A DNA stretch of 53,780 bases, taken from contig JBDIVL010000030.1 in NCBI GenBank assembly GCA_039794405.1, positions 1-53,780 of the forward strand, written 5' to 3'. The notes under the pieces were generated by a model, which was not told the DNA's origin, ran no database searches, and was given only the letters and a program-made list of their open reading frames with translations. The translations under genes and the position numbers were made by a program. This document shows, in pieces, positions 41,885 through 51,672 of this stretch; position 1 is the first letter of the stretch, and the number at the start of each line of letters is the position of its first letter. The stretch is from JBDIVL01 sp039794405. GTDB lineage: Bacteria > Planctomycetota > Brocadiia > Brocadiales > Brocadiaceae.

Positions 41885-43618
41885 CTATTCATTATCAAAT
41901 TTTATGTCTTTAACTTCAAGTTCAACGGTTTCACCATCCATCCAATTGTTCATTTTTACTGCGAATGCGAGGGAGCATGTTTTTCCATTTTGTCTCAGCT
42001 TGTCTAGTTGTTCCCCCATTCCAAAGGCTACTGCCCTTATTGCAACATCTCCCTGTTTGACGTAAAAACTCAGGTGTTGCCCTTTCGAACCAATACGGCG
42101 CGGCTGCCCGACAATTTTTACATTCATAGCAGCAAATAATGGAACAGGATTTCCCTCGCCGTGGGGGGATAAACGTGCAAGTTCGTTTACCAATGCCTTT
42201 GATAACATTGAAAGCGTAACCTCTGTATCGATATTCAAAACAGGCACAAGATTCGTCTTATTGAGCTTTTGGGATGTTGTATCGTTCAGCATATCGCGAA
42301 ATTCGTTAATGTTATCGGGGTGTATTTTTAACCCTGCGGCCTGTGCATGACCACCCACAGAAAGCAATTTACTTTTACAATATTCCAACGCTTCCAGGAT
42401 ATGGAATGAGGGTATGGAACGTGCAGAACCCCGGCCGATATCATCTGCTATAGCAATCATTACTGTTGGGCGATTAAATTCTTCTACAATTTTGGCGGCA
42501 ATAATCCCAATAACCCCGGGATGCCAAGCCTGATCTGCGAGCACAATAGCGGTTGTTTCCTCTAAGTTTATTTCATCGATAACCTTTTTTCGGGCAGATG
42601 CCATAATATCGAATTGGATGTCTTGTCTCCTCTTATTTTCCTGTTCCAGGAAATTAGCAATTTCGGCAGCCTTGTCCTTACATGGAGTAGTTAACATCTC
42701 AACTACTATCCCGGCATTACCTACACGTCCCGGCGCGTTGAGCCGTGGTCCCAACCGGTATCCTATATGGAAGACATCGAGGTTTGTATTGGAAAGATCT
42801 GCCACATCAAGCAGAGCGCGTAAACCGGGAATTTCCGTATACTGCAGTGCACTCAATCCATATTTTGTAAGAATACGGTTCTCACCTATAAGCGGCACCA
42901 CATCAGCAATCGTACCCAACGATACGAGCCCTATAGCATGTAATAAAAATTCTTTAAATTCCGAAGATACTCTTTTTTGCGGGGAGAATGTCTGCCCTAT
43001 AGCCCATGCTAATTTGAAAGCAATACCGACCCCGGAGAGATCCTTAAAAATGTTTTGAGAAGATTCCAATTTTGGATTTACTACAGCAAAGGCCTCAGGT
43101 ATTCTCTGTCCGGGCTGATGGTGATCGGTAATAATTAAGTCGATACCATAGCTGCGTGCAATATCCGCCTCCCGATAAGAATTGATGCCGCAGTCAACGG
43201 TCAGAATGACGTCTGCTCCGCCCTCCTTTAGCCTTTTTATGGCATCGGCATTAAGACCATATCCTTCTTCCAGCCTTTCCGGGATGTAGTAACTAACCTG
43301 AGCCCCTACCAATTTTAAGCATTGAAACATAAGTGCTGTGGCCGTTAATCCATCAACATCGTAGTCACCATAGACGACAATCCTTTCTCCCCTTTTTACC
43401 GCCTCGTTAATCCGAATGGATGCTTTCTCAACACCATTCAGGAGAAAGGGGTCGGCTAATGATGAAATTTGAGGTTGAAGAAAATTCTTGGCAGAAATGG
43501 CATCGCTTATGCCGCGGTTAATTAAGACTTGTGCCAGCAAGGGTGATATTCTCAGCTTACTGGCAATCTCTGTCTGCAATACCCTGTTGAAGGGGAAAAA
43601 TACCCATCTTTTACTCAT
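41885..43618 (-). CDS. recJ: Single-strand-specific exonuclease RecJ
   Basis: This 577-residue 5'-3' single-strand DNA exonuclease acts in recombination and mismatch repair. It belongs to the DHH phosphoesterase family: YGDYDVDGLTATALMF (about residue 83), TVDCGINSYREADIARS, IITDHHQPG (the DHH motif, about 165) and RLGPRLNAPGRVGNAG. The DHHA1 part has GGHAQAAGLKI (about 420). The C-terminal OB-fold contains VRIGSKGQHLSFYV-like sequence that would grip DNA. Length matches family members. It stands alone, tail to tail with the coiled-coil gene. Confidence 0.95.
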   Translation of the reverse strand: MSKRWVFFPFNRVLQTEIASKLRISPLLAQVLINRGISDAISAKNFLQPQISSLADPFLLNGVEKASIRINEAVKRGERIVVYGDYDVDGLTATALMFQCLKLVGAQVSYYIPERLEEGYGLNADAIKRLKEGGADVILTVDCGINSYREADIARSYGIDLIITDHHQPGQRIPEAFAVVNPKLESSQNIFKDLSGVGIAFKLAWAIGQTFSPQKRVSSEFKEFLLHAIGLVSLGTIADVVPLIGENRILTKYGLSALQYTEIPGLRALLDVADLSNTNLDVFHIGYRLGPRLNAPGRVGNAGIVVEMLTTPCKDKAAEIANFLEQENKRRQDIQFDIMASARKKVIDEINLEETTAIVLADQAWHPGVIGIIAAKIVEEFNRPTVMIAIADDIGRGSARSIPSFHILEALEYCKSKLLSVGGHAQAAGLKIHPDNINEFRDMLNDTTSQKLNKTNLVPVLNIDTEVTLSMLSKALVNELARLSPHGEGNPVPLFAAMNVKIVGQPRRIGSKGQHLSFYVKQGDVAIRAVAFGMGEQLDKLRQNGKTCSLAFAVKMNNWMDGETVELEVKDIKFDNE

Positions 43619-44243
43619 AGTATATTATTTTGCCTATCTTCAAACCTTTCAGTCTTCATCTCTCTTTAACCCTGAACCGTGAGCTCTGGACCTTAAACCT
43701 GAGCCATTACTAAAATTGCATAGTTTCAGAAAATAATTTCAGTTAAGGATCCATCCGAAACATTTCTGATGGCGGAAAAGCATGAATATCTCCATGCATA
43801 GTATCGAAAAAATTCCCCATGCCGCTTCACTTTATCCGGCATAACAGTCCTCGTTTTCTGACAGGATCCAGATCTCAATCCATTACACACAAGGCTATTG
43901 TTACCAATACCTTATAACTTTTGCTCTAAAATGTCTGAATGATTATCATTTTACTTGTATTTTTAATGCTTTCAAGGAAATTAATTATTTTATTTTTACG
44001 ATTACGTGCTACATTCTTAAATTTGACCAATAAATCTCTTATTGAAAAACATGCAGCAATGTGATAGCATTTGTGCATATTTTTATCCTTCACCGCGGTA
44101 GTCCAGGCATGAAGAATGAAGGTAGTAGTCAGTGGATAGTGGATGAAAAATATCCCCTGTCAACCATTCACTAACTACTATTCACTATCCACTGTTATAA
44201 TATTGTCTTGTAAAAAAATCTTCTTTTATCGATAAATAAACCA
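43619..44243. other. Intergenic gap with one 12-bp inverted repeat
   Basis: Between recJ and msbA, both reading outward, I see no gene. The arms CAGTGGATAGTG (44130-44141) and CACTATCCACTG (44183-44194) form an inverted repeat about 50 bases before the msbA start. Similar GTAGGCAGTGAACAG-like arms occur near 1189-1272. Confidence 0.5.
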
Positions 44244-46121
44244 ATGAAAAAGAGTACTTCTCTCCTCGAATGTGCTAAACTTCTGTCTTTTGTAAGGCCT
44301 TACTGGAAATTTGTCACACTGGCCATTGTCAGCATGATTATTTATACTACTGCAAATGGTATTCAAATTTCATTAATTAAGCCCGTCATAGACAAGCTTC
44401 TTATCGAAAACACAAAAAAGACTCCTGATCTGCCAAGGATTGATATAGACCAAACAACACACGAACAGAACGATCATTCTCCAATAAAACAATTCAAACA
44501 TAAATTTTCCTTTCTTGGAAAGATACAAAAGCGTGTAACAAATTCATTCACAAGCATAGGCATTGTAACGGCTATTCTTGCCCCTGTCATTTTTTTCTCG
44601 TGTTATTTTCAACAGTATTTCAGAAATCATGTCATGTGGGCCGTAATTGTCGATATTCGGAATAAACTATGTGATCACTTGCTGCCTCAGCCCTTAAGTT
44701 TTTTTGAGAACAGAAAGAGCGGTGATCTGCTTTCCCGGCTGACAAATGACATTTCTGTTACCCAAACCGGACTTACGGTACTTTTTGAAGAAATCTTACT
44801 TCAGCCTATGAGATTGATCTGCGGGTTAGCACTGGCATTTTATTTTAGCTGGAAGCTCGCTTTATTTACGTTAATTGTTTTTCCGATGATATTTTTTCCT
44901 ATGTTTATCATGGGCAAGAAGATTAAAAAACATGGAAAGAAAAGTTTGAGGCACCTTTCCGACCTTACGGATGCTCTCCGTGAGATGTTTTCAGGCATTA
45001 GAATTGTGAAGGCATTTAAAATGGAGGATGAAGAAAGCCGTGAAATCCATACCATCAGCAAACGGTTCCTCGATAAAAGATTAAAAATGGTCAGAACAAA
45101 GGCACTCAACACGAGTACCAACGAGTTCGTTTATACCCTTGGGCTTGCCGTATTGGTTATCCTGTGTGGATATGTGATTGTTTCTAATAAAATCACACCC
45201 GGAGAACTCGGTGGGTTTATTACCGCTATAGGTTTTATGGTGGTTACTACGGTAAAGAAATTGGCTAAGGGTTATGTAAGCTTACAAGAATCACTGTCTG
45301 GCGTAAGCAGGGTTTTTGAACTGTTTACCATAGAACCAAGTATAAAAGATCACCCGAAGGCTGTAACATTAGAAAAAATAGAGAAAGATATTTCCTTTAA
45401 GAACGTAAGTTTCTCATACGATGGTAGTTCAGATTTTATATTAAAAGACATATGCCTGACCATCCAGAAGGGAGAAATTATTGCGATCGTGGGTGGTAGT
45501 GGTGCAGGGAAAACAAGCATGATAAGCCTGATACCACGCTTTTATGATCCTGTAAAAGGCAGTATAGAGATTGACGGGATAGATATCCGGATGCTTAAAC
45601 GGGAATCACTTTTATCACATATTACCATGGTTACCCAGCAAACATTCTTATTTAACCGCAGTTTTTATGAAAATATCCTTTATGGGAGAAGAAATGCCAC
45701 ATTGGGTGAAGTCCAGGCCGCAGCAAAAGCAGCCTATATTCATGAATTTATTATGAGCCTTCCCCAGGGATACGATACAGTTGTAGGTGAATTGGGGGTA
45801 AAATTATCAGGTGGACAACGTCAACGGATTGCCATTGCCCGTGCTATATTGAAAAATGCACCCATTTTGCTCCTGGATGAAGCAACCTCATCCCTGGATT
45901 ACGAATCAGAAAAATTGGTACAGGAGGCGCTTAATAATTTAATTGCCGGAAGGACGACCATTATCGTCGCCCACCGTCTTTCTACAATACAGCATTGTGA
46001 TAGGATTATTGTAATGAAAAAAGGATATATCGCAGAAATAGGAAATCATGAATCCCTTATGTCAGGGGATGGAGAATATAAACGTGTTTATCAATTACAT
46101 CTTGATACGATTCATTCATGA
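44244..46121 (+). CDS. msbA: MsbA-type lipid ABC exporter
   Basis: This 625-residue ABC half-transporter probably works as a homodimer. Six membrane helices fill the first ~350 residues, with an insert of about 50 hydrophilic residues after helix 1 (KKTPDLPRIDIDQTTHEQND...). The ATPase domain has GGSGAGKTS, LSGGQRQRIAIARA and ILLLDEATSSLD with catalytic Glu, and the switch His in IIVAHRLST, so both ATP sites are canonical, unlike the pair at 2400-6072. The likely role is flipping a lipid A-like or other glycolipid across the inner membrane. Its stop overlaps rfbD by four bases, linking it to surface polysaccharide synthesis. Confidence 0.85.
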   Translation: MKKSTSLLECAKLLSFVRPYWKFVTLAIVSMIIYTTANGIQISLIKPVIDKLLIENTKKTPDLPRIDIDQTTHEQNDHSPIKQFKHKFSFLGKIQKRVTNSFTSIGIVTAILAPVIFFSCYFQQYFRNHVMWAVIVDIRNKLCDHLLPQPLSFFENRKSGDLLSRLTNDISVTQTGLTVLFEEILLQPMRLICGLALAFYFSWKLALFTLIVFPMIFFPMFIMGKKIKKHGKKSLRHLSDLTDALREMFSGIRIVKAFKMEDEESREIHTISKRFLDKRLKMVRTKALNTSTNEFVYTLGLAVLVILCGYVIVSNKITPGELGGFITAIGFMVVTTVKKLAKGYVSLQESLSGVSRVFELFTIEPSIKDHPKAVTLEKIEKDISFKNVSFSYDGSSDFILKDICLTIQKGEIIAIVGGSGAGKTSMISLIPRFYDPVKGSIEIDGIDIRMLKRESLLSHITMVTQQTFLFNRSFYENILYGRRNATLGEVQAAAKAAYIHEFIMSLPQGYDTVVGELGVKLSGGQRQRIAIARAILKNAPILLLDEATSSLDYESEKLVQEALNNLIAGRTTIIVAHRLSTIQHCDRIIVMKKGYIAEIGNHESLMSGDGEYKRVYQLHLDTIHS

Positions 46122-46984
46122 AAATACTTATTACTGGCTCCGGTGGGATGCTTGGCAAAAATCTTGTCTGCCGGTTAAACAGCCTTTTCCGCTCTGAAAA
46201 CCCGCAATTAGAAGTCATCGCAGCAGATCACAAATGTCTGGACATTACCCATAATGCAAATGTTTTAAAATTTATTGCACACGTCAAGCCAGATGCCATT
46301 GTAAACTGCACTGCATTCTCCCATGTAGACGCATGTGAGACTCAAATTTCTGAGGCATTTGCGGTTAATGCCGTTGGAGCAAAGAACATAGCATTAGCAG
46401 GAAGAGCGTTAGGGGTAAAGGTTATTCATATAAGTACCGATTATGTTTTTGATGGCACGAAGAACGGACACTATGAGGAAACCGATGAACCCAATCCCCT
46501 TTCAATTTATGGTAAATCAAAACTTAAAGGGGAACTTGCTGTACAGGAAATTACTGATGACTATGCTATTATCAGGACAGCATGGCTTTTTGGTCCGTAC
46601 AGGAGGAACTTTGTAACTGCCATTTTGGATCTTGGAGAAAAAAACGGTACAATATCGGTTGTTACTGATCAATACGGATGTCCTACCTATACAGCAGATC
46701 TGTCGAATGCAATATGGATGGTTATCCGGCTTAACCTAAAAGGCATATACCATGTAACAAATTCCGGGACTTGTTCGCGCTACGAATGGGCAAAGAAAAT
46801 TTTTGAATTAAAAGGCAGTCAGGTATCAGTACTTCCTATAAAAACAACCGATTATAAACGTGCCGCAAGAGTACCTCAAAATTCTTCCCTCGATTGCACA
46901 AAATATACGCAGGCTAGTGGACAAAAAATGAGACCTTGGCAGGAGGCTCTGGAAGAATATTTAATAAAATTGCATATTATATGA
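46118..46984 (+). CDS. rfbD: dTDP-4-dehydrorhamnose reductase
   Basis: This 288-residue short-chain dehydrogenase makes dTDP-L-rhamnose, the last step of the RmlABCD pathway. It shows the nucleotide-binding TGSGGMLGKNL at the start, NCTAFSHVDACE, STDYVFDGTKNGHYEE, the catalytic YGKSKLKGE (Tyr and Lys) and RTAWLFGPYRRNFV. Length and motif order match RmlD/RfbD. Overlap with msbA by four bases suggests that a rhamnose-containing glycan or glycolipid is made and exported together. The other rml genes are not in the window. Confidence 0.92.
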   Translation: MKILITGSGGMLGKNLVCRLNSLFRSENPQLEVIAADHKCLDITHNANVLKFIAHVKPDAIVNCTAFSHVDACETQISEAFAVNAVGAKNIALAGRALGVKVIHISTDYVFDGTKNGHYEETDEPNPLSIYGKSKLKGELAVQEITDDYAIIRTAWLFGPYRRNFVTAILDLGEKNGTISVVTDQYGCPTYTADLSNAIWMVIRLNLKGIYHVTNSGTCSRYEWAKKIFELKGSQVSVLPIKTTDYKRAARVPQNSSLDCTKYTQASGQKMRPWQEALEEYLIKLHII

Positions 46985-47251
46985 TTATTTTCTAAGATAG
47001 AATAGTTACAAAAATTTACAGAAACGAGGAAAAGATGTGGGGTAAGGTTTGTGGTAAGAACACGGAATTCGTATCCCTACGATACCTCCCTTGCATGAAT
47101 ACGTGCCCGGGATGGCACCCTAAAGAGTTGCTCTATTCCTTTTCTGCTATGAGTATCTTCTAAAGATAATTTTGGTAAAAATATTTTCGGCGTGTTTTCT
47201 TCCTAAGCCTGATGCAATTAAAAGCGTACAGGCCCAATGCTAAAACATATG

Positions 47252-47305
47252 AAAGGGCAGGTTTAAAACCTGCCCCTACACAGAATATTGAAATCCTATA
47301 CGTTA
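47252..47305. repeat. Short GGGCAGGTTTAAAACCTGCC cargo with reversed left box
   Basis: The palindrome GGGCAGGTTTAAAACCTGCC ends in CCTACAC (to about 47281). A reversed left box ATTGAAATCCTATACGTTAA lies at 47288-47307, about 27 bases before uvrA. Apart from this, 46985-47332 shows no gene. Confidence 0.58.
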
Positions 47306-47332
47306 AAATAAACTCTAGGATTGTAACAGGTT

Positions 47333-50158
47333 ATGAAAAAATCCATTATTGCCCGCGGCATACGGGTAAATAATTTAAAAAATATCGATATTGAGATTCC
47401 CCATAAAAAATTAGTAGTAATTACGGGGGTTAGTGGATCTGGCAAATCCAGTCTTGCCTTTGATACCCTCTTTGCAGAAGGGCAAAGGCGGTATGTAGAA
47501 TCTTTTTCAGCCTATGCGCGCCAGTTTCTGGAAAAGATGGATAAACCGGACATAGATCACATAGAAGGAATCCCTCCTGCAATAGCTATCCAGCAGAAAA
47601 ATCCGGTAAAGAACCGGCGTTCAACGGTTGGCACTGCTACGGAAATCAATGATTACCTGAGGTTGTTGTTCGCCCGAATTGGTAAGACCTATTGCAGTAC
47701 CTGCAAACGACGTGTTCAGATGGATACCGTTTCACACATTTCTGAAACCGTCCTGTCATTACCCAACGGTACAAAATTTCTAGTTGCATTCCCTGTTACC
47801 ATAAGCCAAAAAGTTTCGAGTCAGGCACAAATAGACCTTCTGAAAGAACGTGGGCTAGTAAGGGTGCTAGCTGATAATACCATTGTCGATATTACCTCTG
47901 AGACAAAAGACTGGGATATCCGTTCTGTAAAATCTGTTTATGGAATTGTGGACCGGCTGGTTATCAAAGATATTATCAAAGAGCGTCTTGTAGACGCCCT
48001 GGAGACTGCATATCGCCTGGGTTCAGGACACCTGAGTATCATATATAACACCCAGGATACTTCTCCTCATCCCGGCGCATACATACAGGGTCATCCTGTC
48101 GATATTCAAGGTTCTCAATGGATTGAACTCAAATACAGTAAACAGTTCTTTTGCAGTTATTGCAACATTGAATACCCCGAACCCGTTCCCATGCTATTCT
48201 CCTTTAACAACCCGATTGGCGCTTGTCCGGAATGTCAGGGCTTTGGTCACACAATTGATATTAATCTGGATGCCGTTATACCGGATAAAGAAAAACCATT
48301 GAACCAGGGGGCTATCGCACCCTGGAATACCTCCACATACCATACGATGTTTGAATCGCTGAAAAAGGCATCTTCGAAATATAATATTCCTTTAAACGTG
48401 CCCTTCCGGGAATTAACGGAAGAACAGGTAAGGCTCATCTTAGAGGGTACAAAAGATTTCTGCGGCATTTATGAGTTTTTTCAATGGCTGGAACAGCGGA
48501 AATACAAGATGCACATTCGCGTATTTTTGAGTAAATACCGGGGATACACTCTTTGTCATGCTTGTAACGGAAGGCGTTTGAAGGATCATGCGTTTAACGT
48601 CCTGATAAACCATAAGAACATATCAGATATTTGTAACATGACGATTGGAGAGGCTTACCAATTCTTCGAAGGTCTCCAGCTTACCGATTATGAAAAAAAT
48701 ATTGCCCACTTGCTGTTACAAGAAATCAGGAAGCGATTGGACTATATGGTGAAGGTAGGATTAGAGTACCTTACCCTGGATCGTATGACCCGCACACTGT
48801 CAGGAGGAGAGGCCCAAAGGGTTAATCTTACAACATCTCTGGGCTCTTCACTGGTGAATACCCTCTACATCCTTGACGAACCCAGTATTGGACTCCATCC
48901 AAGAGATACAGACAGGTTAATACAGATACTCAAGCGGTTGCGAAATATCGGGAATACGGTAATTGTTGTGGAACATGAAAAAGAGGTTATTAAGGCAGCC
49001 GATGAGGTTATCGATCTCGGTCCTGGTGCGGGTGAAAATGGAGGTAAGCTTGTGTATCATGGTTCATTTAAGGATCTACCCGCTTATAACGGCTCTCTAA
49101 CGGGGCAATATTTAAAAGGTGGCAGGGAAATTAAAATACCCTCAAAGCGAAGGAAACCTTCGAACAAGGCCATTGTCCTGAAAGGGGCGTCACAGAATAA
49201 CCTGAAAGGTATAGATGTTAAATTCTTCCTTAATATGCTGGTATGCGTAACGGGGGTTTCGGGGTCCGGTAAGAGTACTCTCATACAGGATACCCTCTAT
49301 GGAGCAATCAAAAAGGAGCAGAAAGGATATACAGGGTTCGTTGGAAGACATGAAAAAATCGAAGGTGTGCAATTTATTCACGATGTGATCCTTGTAGACC
49401 AATCTCCTATAGGACGTACCCCTCGTTCCAATCCAGTTACCTACACAAAGGTATTTGATGAAATCCGAAGGCTCTTTGCTGCTACAAGAGATGCGAGAAT
49501 ACGAAAGCTGACCGTCGGCTCCTTTTCATTTAATGTGGTCGGCGGAAGATGTGAAAACTGTGAAGGAGCCGGGTATATAGTGGTCGATATGCAGTTTCTT
49601 GCCGACATCTTTGTAACATGTGATACATGCAATGGGAAACGATTCAACAAAAAAGTACTCGATGTAAAATACAAAAATAAAAACATTCACGAGATACTTG
49701 AAATGACCGTAGATGAATCTCTTATTTTCTTTCACGACTCTCCACGGATTACGAAAGGACTACAATCCCTTCTCGATACCGGATTAGGCTATCTGAGATT
49801 AGGTCAATCTGCAACTACCTTATCAGGAGGGGAGGCGCAGAGACTCAAGATATCCACATATATTGCCCAGGAGAACACCGATCCAATGCTCTTTATCTTT
49901 GATGAACCAACCATTGGACTGCACATGGACGATATTCAAAAATTGCTTGTTTGCTTTCAAAAGCTTATCGACGCGGGGCACTCGTTAATTGTTGTTGAAC
50001 ATAACCTGGATGTTATTAAATCTGCTGATTATATTATCGACCTCGGACCTGAGGGCGGGGATGCGGGGGGGGATATAGTTGGTTGTGGTACTCCGGAACA
50101 AATCGCAAAAATAGAATCAAGTTATACCGGGCGATATCTGAAATCTATCCTTTCTTGA
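47333..50158 (+). CDS. uvrA: Excinuclease ABC subunit A
   Basis: This 941-residue damage-recognition ATPase of nucleotide excision repair has two ABC domains with inserted zinc modules. The first Walker A is GVSGSGKSSL (about residue 31) and the second is GVSGSGKSTL (about 640). The signatures are LSGGEAQRVNL and LSGGEAQRLKI, with YILDEPSIGLH and IFDEPTIGLH as Walker B regions. Zinc fingers read CSYCNIEYPEP...CPECQGFG and CENCEGAGYI...CDTCNGKRF. Length is usual. The start at 47333 is conserved (MKKSIIARGIRVNNLKNIDI). uvrB and uvrC are not in the window. Confidence 0.97.
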   Translation: MKKSIIARGIRVNNLKNIDIEIPHKKLVVITGVSGSGKSSLAFDTLFAEGQRRYVESFSAYARQFLEKMDKPDIDHIEGIPPAIAIQQKNPVKNRRSTVGTATEINDYLRLLFARIGKTYCSTCKRRVQMDTVSHISETVLSLPNGTKFLVAFPVTISQKVSSQAQIDLLKERGLVRVLADNTIVDITSETKDWDIRSVKSVYGIVDRLVIKDIIKERLVDALETAYRLGSGHLSIIYNTQDTSPHPGAYIQGHPVDIQGSQWIELKYSKQFFCSYCNIEYPEPVPMLFSFNNPIGACPECQGFGHTIDINLDAVIPDKEKPLNQGAIAPWNTSTYHTMFESLKKASSKYNIPLNVPFRELTEEQVRLILEGTKDFCGIYEFFQWLEQRKYKMHIRVFLSKYRGYTLCHACNGRRLKDHAFNVLINHKNISDICNMTIGEAYQFFEGLQLTDYEKNIAHLLLQEIRKRLDYMVKVGLEYLTLDRMTRTLSGGEAQRVNLTTSLGSSLVNTLYILDEPSIGLHPRDTDRLIQILKRLRNIGNTVIVVEHEKEVIKAADEVIDLGPGAGENGGKLVYHGSFKDLPAYNGSLTGQYLKGGREIKIPSKRRKPSNKAIVLKGASQNNLKGIDVKFFLNMLVCVTGVSGSGKSTLIQDTLYGAIKKEQKGYTGFVGRHEKIEGVQFIHDVILVDQSPIGRTPRSNPVTYTKVFDEIRRLFAATRDARIRKLTVGSFSFNVVGGRCENCEGAGYIVVDMQFLADIFVTCDTCNGKRFNKKVLDVKYKNKNIHEILEMTVDESLIFFHDSPRITKGLQSLLDTGLGYLRLGQSATTLSGGEAQRLKISTYIAQENTDPMLFIFDEPTIGLHMDDIQKLLVCFQKLIDAGHSLIVVEHNLDVIKSADYIIDLGPEGGDAGGDIVGCGTPEQIAKIESSYTGRYLKSILS

Positions 50159-50159
50159 T

Positions 50160-50311
50160 GGATAGGAATTTCAACGTTTCCTTGTAAGGACGAACCTTGT
50201 GTTCACCCCTATAATAGATGACATTAAAAAAGTCATGTAGGGTGGGCATTGCCTACCGAAAATAAGCAATATGAATAAGTGCGTATATTTGGTGGGCAAT
50301 GCCCACCCTAC
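50160..50311. repeat. Left box and GGACGAACC / GGGCATTGCC hybrid repeat
   Basis: The left box GATAGGAATTTCAACGTTTC (50161-50180) is followed by GTAAGGACGAACCTTGTG and then GTAGGGTGGGCATTGCC...GGCAATGCCCACCCTACC (50237-50311). This hybrid is like 19200-19370. No right box is seen. Confidence 0.62.
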
Positions 50312-50358
50312 CCAGTTAAAAGAGTGGTATGGACAAACTGTTTTATCCATGATCAGGA

Positions 50359-50385
50359 TTGGTTTAATCTTGTAGATTGAACCAA
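50359..50385. repeat. Single hairpin of the GGTTCAATC family
   Basis: TTGGTTTAATCT and AGATTGAACCAA form a 12-bp stem with one mismatched pair. A worn GTCCGTGCCACCCC end follows at about 50430-50445. These fill most of the gap between uvrA and the next gene. Confidence 0.6.
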
Positions 50386-50505
50386 CCCTGAGGGCACAGA
50401 GTAGAAACGCAAGATTTTGCGCCTCTGTTTTGTCCGTGCCACCCCGGAAACCGTATAAAAAATAAAAATTTCTGTACAGTAAATTTATACTATCGAAAGG
50501 TTGCA

Positions 50506-51618
50506 ATGAAATTTAACAAAAAGAACATCGTATTCATTTTCAGTATTATAGCCAGTATCGTTTGTTTATGGTTATTTATAAGAAGCATCGAATGGTCTTT
50601 ATTGAAAAATGCCCTGAAGGAAGCGAACTATTGGTTTGTTATCCCAACACTTATTTTAACCCTCCTCGTGTATGTTATACGGGCACTTCGATGGAAAGAA
50701 TTGCTATCACATATTAAACCGATTCCGGTAATAAATTTGTTGTCTGTCACCTGCATTGGCTTTATGGCAAATAACATCCTTCCCGCCCGTGTAGGAGAAG
50801 TTTTGAGGCCATTTATTCTCTATAAGAAGGAAAATGTGAAGTTCTCTACTTCCTTTGCCACCGTAATTGTTGAGCGGATCTTTGACATGCTGGGGCTTAT
50901 TATATTTACGGTAATCGTCATCGCCCTGTTGCCACATCCTCCTGAAGCCCAAACATCAGCCCAGGTCTCGGCAAACGGGGTAAGCGCTATCAAAGAATCG
51001 ATTATTCCTTCTTTAAAAAAATGGACAGAAGTTTTTGCCGGAGTTGGCGTCCTTACCATTGTCTCCATGTTTTTCATCGTTACGAAACCCGGTTTTTTCA
51101 AGAAAATACTTTTCAGGCTATGCTCTTTTCTGCCTCATAAATTGAAAGATAAAATTCTTGGGCTGTATGATTCTTTTGTCTACGGTCTGAAAATTCTGGA
51201 AAATAAAACACAAACAATCTGGATATTGGTACTTTCTCTTTTTATTTGGTTCCTGGGAGGAGCAGAAATATATCTTCTGGGATTTTCCTTTCATATCCAC
51301 TTGCCATTTATCGGTGCATGTCTTGTTGCAGTTTGTCTTGCACTGGCAGTTGCATTACCTCAAGCACCGGGGTATATAGGTGTTTTTCATATTGCAGTAC
51401 TGAAATCCCTGGAGATATTTGGAATACAGGCTACAGCGGCCCAGAGCTATGCCATTGTTTTATGGGCTATCAGCATTCTTCCTTCTACAATTCTCGGTTT
51501 TCTGTTCCTCTGGAGGGAAGGAATCGCATTTCGTGAAGTAGTCAAACTCGAAGAGGAGATTGCTGAAGGAAAACTGGAAGAATTGGAGGGTGTAACAAGG
51601 GATGTGCCAAATGTGTAA
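50506..51618 (+). CDS. Lysylphosphatidylglycerol-synthase-type membrane protein (UPF0104/AglD-like)
   Basis: This 370-residue integral membrane protein has about eight helices. It contains ALRWKELLSHIKPIPVINLLSVTCIGFMANNILPARVGEVLRPFIL, the most conserved stretch of the LPG_synthase_TM/UPF0104 family, then TVIVERIFDMLGL and, near the end, ALPQAPGYIGVFHIAVLKSLEIFGI. Members include the flippase part of MprF and glycan-linked archaeal AglD. The catalytic lysyl-transferase domain of MprF is absent, so a lipid or sugar-lipid translocation role is more likely. The start ATG 50506 has AAAGG about eight bases upstream. The substrate is unknown. Confidence 0.82.
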   Translation: MKFNKKNIVFIFSIIASIVCLWLFIRSIEWSLLKNALKEANYWFVIPTLILTLLVYVIRALRWKELLSHIKPIPVINLLSVTCIGFMANNILPARVGEVLRPFILYKKENVKFSTSFATVIVERIFDMLGLIIFTVIVIALLPHPPEAQTSAQVSANGVSAIKESIIPSLKKWTEVFAGVGVLTIVSMFFIVTKPGFFKKILFRLCSFLPHKLKDKILGLYDSFVYGLKILENKTQTIWILVLSLFIWFLGGAEIYLLGFSFHIHLPFIGACLVAVCLALAVALPQAPGYIGVFHIAVLKSLEIFGIQATAAQSYAIVLWAISILPSTILGFLFLWREGIAFREVVKLEEEIAEGKLEELEGVTRDVPNV

Positions 51619-51672
51619 GCCAGCAGGATACACGATACACATTGAATGAATTTTTGAAAGGCAAATTCTTAT

